This document shows, in pieces, positions 58,826-64,000 of a stretch of DNA of 64,000 bases. Source of the stretch: Pseudomonas brassicacearum subsp. neoaurantiaca (GTDB taxonomy: Bacteria > Pseudomonadota > Gammaproteobacteria > Pseudomonadales > Pseudomonadaceae). The DNA lies in assembly GCF_013608025.1 (NCBI RefSeq), contig NZ_VDLV01000033.1, positions 248,001-312,000 of the forward strand, given 5' to 3'. A program made the translations under genes and the position numbers. The notes under the pieces were generated by a model. The model saw nothing but the letters and a program-made list of their open reading frames with translations, had not been told where the DNA came from and searched no databases. Every line of letters starts with the position of its first letter. Position 1 is the first letter of the stretch.

Positions 58826-59776
58826 ATGATGTTCCCGGCCTTGAAAGGCTTGCCCCTGCACCGGGTGATGATGCGCACGGTGACCGAGTTTCTCGACGAC
58901 GAGATGTCGACCTACGCCTCCGCTCTGGCTTACCAAATGCTGTTTTCATTGTTTCCCTTCATTCTTTTCCTGATCGCGCTGATCGGCTTCCTGCACCTGC
59001 CGGATTTTTTCTCCTGGCTGCGCCTGCAATCGGAACTGGTCCTGCCGCCCCAGGCGCTGGAGCAGGTCAACCCGGTGATCGACCAACTGCAGCAATCCAA
59101 GGGCGGCTTGTTGTCGGTGGGTATCGTGGTTGCGTTGTGGACCGCGTCCGCTGGCGTGCGCCTGATGATGAGCGCCATGAACGCCGCTTATGACGTGGTT
59201 GAGGGCCGCCCGGCCTGGAAGCGTTTCCCGCTATCGATCCTCTACACAGTTGGCATCGCCGGCATGCTGTTGGCCGCCGCCGCGCTGATGGTGCTGGGGC
59301 CGCAGGTGATGGGCTGGATTGCCGCGCAGATCGGCCTGGAGGACTTCATCGTCACCGTCTGGACCCTCGTGCGCTGGCCAGTCATTGTGTTTCTGCTGAT
59401 GGTGGCCGTGGCGCTGATCTATTACGTGATGCCTGACGTCAAACAGGAGTTTCGCTTCATCACGCCGGGGTCGGTATTGGCGGTGGTGGTGTGGATCGTC
59501 GCGTCCCTGGGCTTTGCGTTCTACGTGAAGACGTTTGCCGACTACAACGCGATGTATGGCAGTATCGGCGCGATTATCGTGCTGTTGCTGTATTTCTATA
59601 TCTCGGCGGCGGTGTTGCTGCTCGGCGCGGAGATGAATGCAGTGATCGAGCACATGTCCGCCGAAGGCAAGGACACGGGCGAAAAGACCCCGGGCGCGCA
59701 TGAGAAGCAGCATGTGTCGGGCTTGGGCCGCGATCATTCCATCCATCACAACCATACTGACGAAGCCCGACCATGA
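58826..59776 (+). CDS. YihY/BrkB-family inner-membrane protein
   Basis: 316 residues from ATG 58826 (AAGGAGA upstream) with six or so hydrophobic segments. The family signature [28 protein letters not shown] is near 30-58 and [27 protein letters not shown] near the end. A His-rich hydrophilic tail ([11 protein letters not shown]) follows. Function is not established; misnamed ribonuclease BN in older records. Its stop overlaps the start of the deformylase gene (ATGA). Confidence 0.9.
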   Translation: MMFPALKGLPLHRVMMRTVTEFLDDEMSTYASALAYQMLFSLFPFILFLIALIGFLHLPDFFSWLRLQSELVLPPQALEQVNPVIDQLQQSKGGLLSVGIVVALWTASAGVRLMMSAMNAAYDVVEGRPAWKRFPLSILYTVGIAGMLLAAAALMVLGPQVMGWIAAQIGLEDFIVTVWTLVRWPVIVFLLMVAVALIYYVMPDVKQEFRFITPGSVLAVVVWIVASLGFAFYVKTFADYNAMYGSIGAIIVLLLYFYISAAVLLLGAEMNAVIEHMSAEGKDTGEKTPGAHEKQHVSGLGRDHSIHHNHTDEARP

Positions 59777-60312
59777 TCCATGAAATCCTGAAGATGGGCG
59801 ACGAACGCCTGCTGCGCATCGCCCCGCCAGTACCGCCGGAAATGTTCGACAGTCCCGAGTTGTGGCAGCTGATCGACGACATGTTCCAAACCATGGAAAG
59901 TGTCGGTGGCGTCGGGCTGGCGGCGCCGCAGATCGGCGTAGACCTGCAACTGGTGATCTTCGGCTTCGAGCACAGCGAGCGCTATCCCGATGCCGAGGCG
60001 GTGCCGCAGACCATTCTGATCAACCCGCTGATCACGCCGCTGAGCCCACTGATGGAGGAAGGCTTTGAAGGCTGCTTGTCGGTGCCAGGCTTGCGTGGCG
60101 CGGTGGATCGCTACCAGCATATCCGTTATGAAGGTTTCGACCCGAAGGGCGAGCCGATCGTGCGCATCGCTTCAGGCTTCCACGCTCGGGTGGTCCAGCA
60201 TGAGTGCGACCACCTGATCGGCCGTTTGTATCCGTCGCGCATCACCGACTTCAGCAAGTTCGGCTTTACCGAGGTGATGTTTCCGGATCTCGACCCCACG
60301 GCGGACGATTGA
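59773..60312 (+). CDS. def: Peptide deformylase
   Basis: 179-residue metal enzyme removing the formyl group from new proteins. Three family motifs are present: [10 protein letters not shown] (about 48-57), EGCLSVPG (about 98-105) with the metal-binding Cys, and QHECDH with His143, Glu144 and His147. As it is not next to fmt, it is probably a second deformylase paralogue. Coupled by a 4-base overlap to the BrkB-like gene. Confidence 0.94.
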   Translation: MIHEILKMGDERLLRIAPPVPPEMFDSPELWQLIDDMFQTMESVGGVGLAAPQIGVDLQLVIFGFEHSERYPDAEAVPQTILINPLITPLSPLMEEGFEGCLSVPGLRGAVDRYQHIRYEGFDPKGEPIVRIASGFHARVVQHECDHLIGRLYPSRITDFSKFGFTEVMFPDLDPTADD

Positions 60313-60330
60313 CAACCCACCATCCAAACC

Positions 60331-60420
60331 TGTGGGAGCGAGCCTGCTCGCGAATGCCATTCAACTTCAGCAGACGATGCGACTGATATACCGCATTCGC
60401 GAGCAGGCTCGCTCCCACAA
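60331..60420. repeat. REP doublet, GAGCCTGCTCGCGA subtype
   Basis: Inverted pair of TGTGGGAGCGAGCCTGCTCG between the convergent def and acetyltransferase genes. Confidence 0.87.
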
Positions 60421-60434
60421 GGGTGTATGGCGCT

Positions 60435-60854
60435 TCAGGACTGTGCAGTCACCAACCCCATCGCAATCATCGGCTTGCTGCGCGCATACCGGCTCAGCCG
60501 TTCGGCCATCGCATAGGGCAGTTCAGGGTCGAAGCTGAAACCACGTCGCTCATAAAAACCGCGCAAGTCCGGGTGACAAAACAGCCACACCGGCTCATCC
60601 ACGCCTTTCACCGCTTCGGCGATCAAGCGTGCGGCGATGCCCTGGGCGCGGTACGCCGGGGCGACGAACAACCCCGTCAACCAATGCCCGCCTGACACTG
60701 GCCGCAAGCACAAGGCGGCGACGATTTCATCGCGCCGTGCCACCCACAACTGCGCGTCACGCACGGCTTTCATCGAGGATTGGTGGGCACGATAGAACTT
60801 GTTCATCAGCGGCCAAAGCGGTTCTTCGAGCGCGGCGTAATGGATTTCGGACAT
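60435..60854 (-). CDS. GNAT-family N-acetyltransferase
   Basis: 139 residues. Acetyl-CoA-binding motif A reads LFVAPAYRAQGIAARLIAEA (R/Q-x-x-G-x-A form), followed by VWLFCHPDLRGFYERRGFSFD, the usual motif B. Substrate unknown. Monocistronic. Confidence 0.88.
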   Translation of the reverse strand: MSEIHYAALEEPLWPLMNKFYRAHQSSMKAVRDAQLWVARRDEIVAALCLRPVSGGHWLTGLFVAPAYRAQGIAARLIAEAVKGVDEPVWLFCHPDLRGFYERRGFSFDPELPYAMAERLSRYARSKPMIAMGLVTAQS

Positions 60855-60954
60855 GACAGGGTCGTGGCGCAGAAAGGGGGGCGATTATAAAAGAACGCGG
60901 GGGCGGCGATAGGTGTATACCTGACGTCACATCCGTATGACTGGAGTACCTATC

Positions 60955-61065
60955 ATGGCCAAAGGCATGGATTCAAAAAAAGCGGCAAAGAAAAAACCGG
61001 CGAAGACCGCCGATGAAAAGCGTGCCGACAAAAAAGCCAAGAAGGTCAATCTGTTCGGTCATTGA
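60955..61065 (+). CDS. 36-residue lysine-rich small protein
   Basis: ATG at 60955 with CTGGAG upstream. The product MAKGMDSKKAAKKKPAKTADE... is about one third lysine and ends KKVNLFGH. It is strongly basic, has no hydrophobic segment, and is reminiscent of nucleic-acid-binding tails. I recall similar tiny proteins in other pseudomonads but no function. A hairpin follows 27 bases after the stop. Confidence 0.65.
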   Translation: MAKGMDSKKAAKKKPAKTADEKRADKKAKKVNLFGH

Positions 61066-61091
61066 GCCGGTATCGCCTCGGCGGGCCTTAG

Positions 61092-61123
61092 GTTTGAGCT
61101 GGGGCGGTAACCCCTGCTCAAAC
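61092..61123. other. Long perfect hairpin between convergent small genes
   Basis: GTTTGAGC-T-GGGG loop CCCC-T-GCTCAAAC, a stem of 12 pairs around one T-T mismatch. No T-run follows, so it is not a classic intrinsic terminator. Confidence 0.55.
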
Positions 61124-61143
61124 GCTTCGCCAGGTACCAGGGC

Positions 61144-61698
61144 TCAAAGCGAGGCGAGGAACATGTCCGCGGCCGAGGTTTTGTCGCCTGTGCGGCTCTC
61201 TTGGGCCTTTTCCAGCTGTGCTATCGCCGACTTGTCCTGCATGCGCTGGGCTATCTCCTGGCTGACGGCCATTTGTTTCTCCGGCGGCATCGCCTCCACC
61301 TCCTCCTGGGTAATGCCCATCTCTTCAAGGATGCCGTCGCGCAGGCGCTCTTCGGGCGTCTTGCTCATGTAGTCCTTGAACTCTGCCGTCGCGGAGCCGC
61401 CAAGCGTCGTGGTTTGTTCAGGTGTTGGTGAAGCGACGGTCTGCAGTTGCACGCGCGTCTTCGCGAACGCCTCGTCCACCTTGTCGCTGATGGCGGTGGC
61501 GGCGTTGACCTGTTGCGTGGCTTGTCGGGTGAAGGAGTCCTGGACTTGGGCGCTGCCCTGACTGGCCTGGGCCTGGACGTTATCGCGCAGCGCTTGCAAC
61601 GCGGCGCTTTGCAGGCCGCTGGCGGCCTCGGCGACAGGGTCTTCGCCCGGGCGTTTGAGCGGCAGGATCATCGCTTGCTGTTTTGCACTGACCAACAT
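61144..61698 (-). CDS. Hypothetical protein, Ala/Gln-rich, helical
   Basis: 184 residues from ATG 61698 (MLVSAKQQAMILPLKRPGED). Composition is rich in Ala, Gln, Glu and Thr with long predicted helices, no signal peptide and no membrane segment. The stretch SKTPEERLRDGILEEMGITQEEVEAMPPEKQMAV is the best-conserved-looking part. I do not recognise a family. A CAGGTG site is a weak match to a ribosome-binding site. Confidence 0.65.
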   Translation of the reverse strand: MLVSAKQQAMILPLKRPGEDPVAEAASGLQSAALQALRDNVQAQASQGSAQVQDSFTRQATQQVNAATAISDKVDEAFAKTRVQLQTVASPTPEQTTTLGGSATAEFKDYMSKTPEERLRDGILEEMGITQEEVEAMPPEKQMAVSQEIAQRMQDKSAIAQLEKAQESRTGDKTSAADMFLASL

Positions 61699-61857
61699 GA
61701 TATGCACCTGTAGGTAATGGCTGAGCCAGGGCGGGAGCAATTACCATGCCGTCGTGCAAAGTCCCGTATTTCAAGGACTGCAGGCACATTTTCTGCGGCG
61801 GGGCGGCCAATCCTTGCCGATTGTCGGCATGGATCGACCGCATCGAGCCCGGCAGCC

Positions 61858-62889
61858 TCAGGTGCTTTCGCGAACCTTGAGTTCGAAGCCCAGGTCCACG
61901 ACGGGTTGGGCGATGCGGTTGCCGGCCATCAAGGTGAGCATCTGTTCGGCAGCGTGGCGGCCGACGGCTTCCCTGGGGGTACTGATGCTGCTCAAGCGTG
62001 GCACCATGTGGGCCGAGGCGGGCAGGTCGTTGAAACCGAGGATCGAAACCTGCTCGGGGATCTTGATGCCACAGCGCAACGCTTCGAGCAGGGCGCCGTG
62101 GGCCAGGTCGTCGTTGCCGAAGAAGATCGCATCGACGTCCGGATGACTGGCCAGCAATTGCAGGAACAACTCGCCGCCCAGGCCGACCGATGACGGGCGA
62201 GGGGTCAGCACTTCCAGGTCCGGATCGTAGAGCCCGACCTTCTGCAACGCGCGACGAAAACCTTCACCGCGCAGCAACGTCCGTTGGTCGAGTTGCGCGC
62301 CGATGTAGGCCAGGCGCTTGCGACCTCGGGAAATCAGATGCTCGGCGGCGGTCTCACCGGCCTTGAGCTGGGAGAATCCCACGCAGTTGAGGCCGGCCCC
62401 CGGGTCCAGTTCCATCATGTATACACAGGGAATATTGCTGGCCTCGATCATGCGCCGTGCGCTTTCGGTTCGGTCGAATCCGGTCAGCAACAAACCCCGG
62501 GGCTGATAGGCCATGTAATTGCGCAGCAGGTCTTCTTCTTCGTCCCGGGAATAGTGGTAGTTGCCGATCACCACTTCGAAGCCCTTGGGCCGCAAGACGC
62601 GATGAATGGCTTCCAGGGTGTCGATGAACAACAAGTTGGACAGCGATGGCACCAGCACCACCACCGAATGGCTCTGGGCCGAGGCCAGGGCGCGGGCGGC
62701 GGGGTTGACGACGTAGTTGAGGTCAAGGGCAGCCTGGCGGACCTTTTCCACCAATTCCACGGCCACGCTGCTGACGCCGCGCAGGGCACGGGAAGCGGTG
62801 ATCGGGCTGACACCGGCCAGGCGTGCGACTTCGTTGAGCGTGGGGCGACCGGTGGTGCGAGTATTCTTATCGTTTTTAGTGACGGTCAT
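61858..62889 (-). CDS. gntR: Gluconate repressor GntR (LacI family)
   Basis: 343 residues from ATG 62889 (MTVTKNDKNTRTTGRPTLNEV). LacI helix-turn-helix TLNEVARLAGVSPITASRALRG near 17-38 and a periplasmic-binding-like effector domain (VVVLVPSLSNLLFIDTLEAI, GNDDLAHGALLEALRCG). Divergent from gntK, with operators before itself, gntK and the permease. Represses gluconate uptake and phosphorylation in P. aeruginosa; ligand gluconate or 6-phosphogluconate. Confidence 0.95.
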   Translation of the reverse strand: MTVTKNDKNTRTTGRPTLNEVARLAGVSPITASRALRGVSSVAVELVEKVRQAALDLNYVVNPAARALASAQSHSVVVLVPSLSNLLFIDTLEAIHRVLRPKGFEVVIGNYHYSRDEEEDLLRNYMAYQPRGLLLTGFDRTESARRMIEASNIPCVYMMELDPGAGLNCVGFSQLKAGETAAEHLISRGRKRLAYIGAQLDQRTLLRGEGFRRALQKVGLYDPDLEVLTPRPSSVGLGGELFLQLLASHPDVDAIFFGNDDLAHGALLEALRCGIKIPEQVSILGFNDLPASAHMVPRLSSISTPREAVGRHAAEQMLTLMAGNRIAQPVVDLGFELKVREST

Positions 62890-62919
62890 CAGGGTGGCTT
62901 GCCAAACAAAAATCAAGGC

Positions 62920-62933
62920 ACTAAGGTAGCGCT
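62920..62933. promoter_or_regulatory. GntR operator, gntR side
   Basis: AC-T-AAG-G-TAGCGCT, a perfect match to the published-type GntR operator AC-N-AAG-N-TAGCGCT, 31 bases upstream of gntR. Confidence 0.82.
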
Positions 62934-63069
62934 GTCTCGGCGCGGCTGCAAATGCGTTGGTGGGGTTTGCCTGATCCCTGTGCGCTGGTGTCGTGGACGA
63001 ACATGCTGCAACCACAAAAATGACAAGAAGGCGTCGGCAACTTCTGCTTTTGCTGCGGTGTCATAACTG

Positions 63070-63083
63070 GCAAAGGTAGCGCT
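63070..63083. promoter_or_regulatory. GntR operator upstream of gntK
   Basis: GC-A-AAG-G-TAGCGCT, one mismatch to the operator consensus; 22 bases before the gntK ATG. The flanking GTC is shared with the other two copies. Confidence 0.8.
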
Positions 63084-63104
63084 GTCTGCGCGCTGAGGTG
63101 TTAC

Positions 63105-63638
63105 ATGAATAATCCAATCACCGCCCTGGTCATCATGGGCGTTGCCGGTTGCGGCAAAACCTGCGTCAGCCAGGCCCTGTGCCAACTGAGCGGCGCCACC
63201 GCCATCGAAGGCGACACGTTCCACCCCGCGGCCAACATCCAGAAGATGAGCGCCGGTATTCCCCTGAACGACGACGACCGTGCCGGCTGGCTCGACAGCC
63301 TGTGCGACGAATTGCGTCGCGTCGACGCCACGGGCGAGCGCCCGGTGCTGACGTGTTCGGCCCTCAAGCACAGCTATCGCGAGCGCCTGCGCAGCGCCTT
63401 GCCTGGCCTGGGCTTCGTATTCCTTGAATTGACTCCGGAAGTGGCCGCCGATCGCGTCTCCCATCGGCCCGGCCATTTCATGCCATCGACCCTGATCGAC
63501 AGCCAGTTTGCCACCCTTGAGTCCCCTGTCGGCGAGCCCTTGACCCTGGCTCTGGATGCGTCCAGCCACAGCATCGATGAATTGGCGCGCCAGGCTTACG
63601 TCTGGTGGCTGGCCCACGGTTTGAAGCTGGCCAGTTGA
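63105..63638 (+). CDS. gntK: Gluconokinase (GntK)
   Basis: Phosphorylates gluconate to 6-phosphogluconate, feeding Edd. 177 residues. P-loop GVAGCGKT at 12-19; EGDTFHP and SALKHSYRERLR are gluconokinase signatures. Preceded by a GntR operator and followed after 91 bases by the permease gene with its own operator. Confidence 0.96.
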   Translation: MNNPITALVIMGVAGCGKTCVSQALCQLSGATAIEGDTFHPAANIQKMSAGIPLNDDDRAGWLDSLCDELRRVDATGERPVLTCSALKHSYRERLRSALPGLGFVFLELTPEVAADRVSHRPGHFMPSTLIDSQFATLESPVGEPLTLALDASSHSIDELARQAYVWWLAHGLKLAS

Positions 63639-63657
63639 GTTTCAAAAAATTTGCGTC

Positions 63658-63671
63658 AGAAAGATAGCGCT
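63658..63671. promoter_or_regulatory. GntR operator upstream of the gluconate permease
   Basis: AG-A-AAG-A-TAGCGCT, one mismatch to the operator consensus; 59 bases before the permease ATG. Confidence 0.78.
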
Positions 63672-63729
63672 GTCCCGACGACCTACAAATAACTGCTTCA
63701 ATAACAACAACAAATCAGGAGACACCCCC

Positions 63730-64000
63730 ATGTTTGGCATGTCCCACGAGACGTACCTACTGCTTGATGCAGTGGTCACGGTGATCGGACTCATCGTCCT
63801 CATCACCAAGTTCAAGATCCACCCCTTCATTGCGCTGACCATCGCCGCCGCGTTTCTCGGCCTGACGTCGGGCATGCCGATCGGCACCATCATCAAGGCG
63901 TTCCAGGACGGCTTCGGTGGCGTGCTCGGTTTTGTCGGCATCATCCTCGCGCTGGGCACGATGCTCGGCAAAATGATGGCCGAGTCGGGTGGGGCCGATC
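63730..64000 (+). CDS. gntP: Gluconate:H+ symporter, GntP family (runs off the window)
   Basis: The first 90 residues are visible, starting MFGMSHETYLLLDAVVTVIG and continuing with hydrophobic segments and GFGGVLGFVGIILALGTMLG, the GntP/GntT start. The rest lies beyond base 64000. CAGGAGA precedes the ATG, and AACAACAACAAA at 63703-63714 is a strong Crc/Hfq-type motif. Completes a gntR-gntK-permease gluconate module. Confidence 0.92.
   Translation, partial: MFGMSHETYLLLDAVVTVIGLIVLITKFKIHPFIALTIAAAFLGLTSGMPIGTIIKAFQDGFGGVLGFVGIILALGTMLGKMMAESGGAD

Overview
The window is a chromosomal segment of a Pseudomonas, most likely of the P. fluorescens complex. The evidence is the high GC content, the gene order (braC-livHMGF, arcDABC, the gap/edd/glk/gltR/gtrS/gts/oprB/hexR/zwf/pgl/eda glucose block, fadD2-fadD1), the GntR, HexR, Fur and Anr type operators, and about two dozen REP elements between genes. 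No phage, integrase, transposase, CRISPR array, rRNA or tRNA was found. Apart from the REPs it reads as ordinary core and lineage-specific chromosome.

Layout. 1-5630: the end of a LysR regulator, then a branched-chain amino acid ABC transporter (braC, livH, livM, livG, livF, all minus). 5970-8738: a DUF2288 protein and a 725-residue tubulin/FtsZ-like GTPase, the least understood large gene here. 9104-14439: two MFS transporters and the divergent pobA/pobR pair for 4-hydroxybenzoate. 14447-20187: small proteins and the arginine deiminase operon arcD-arcA-arcB-arcC with a candidate Anr box. 20396-22209: a CaiB/BaiF CoA-transferase and a DUF454 membrane protein whose C-terminus is encoded by half a REP. 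22388-27425: a heme-responsive cell-surface signalling system (ECF sigma factor, FecR-type anti-sigma, TonB receptor) with a heme oxygenase, under a near-perfect Fur box.

27628-46677: the glucose block. Glucose enters through OprB and the GtsABCD ABC transporter, is phosphorylated by Glk, and is metabolised by Zwf, Pgl, Edd and Eda (Entner-Doudoroff) and Gap. HexR operators lie between gap and edd and in front of zwf, and the GltR/GtrS two-component system sits beside the transporter. An AGE-family sugar isomerase lies between gtrS and gtsA, and its promoter closely resembles the gtsA promoter. 46874-52358: a class V aminotransferase, small conserved proteins, and a FUSC/DUF1656/HlyD efflux operon. 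52546-57989: a MaoC hydratase, a lipase-like hydrolase and two tandem acyl-CoA ligases. 58200-61698: a conserved unknown protein, a BrkB-like membrane protein, peptide deformylase, an acetyltransferase, a 36-residue lysine-rich protein and another unknown protein. 61858-64000: gntR, gntK and the start of a gluconate permease, each preceded by one copy of the same operator.

Carbon-source control is the common theme: HexR, GltR/GtrS and GntR sites, plus AAnAAnAA (Crc/Hfq type) motifs beside the start codons of several uptake and catabolic genes. All functional calls are from reading the sequence; no database search was run.
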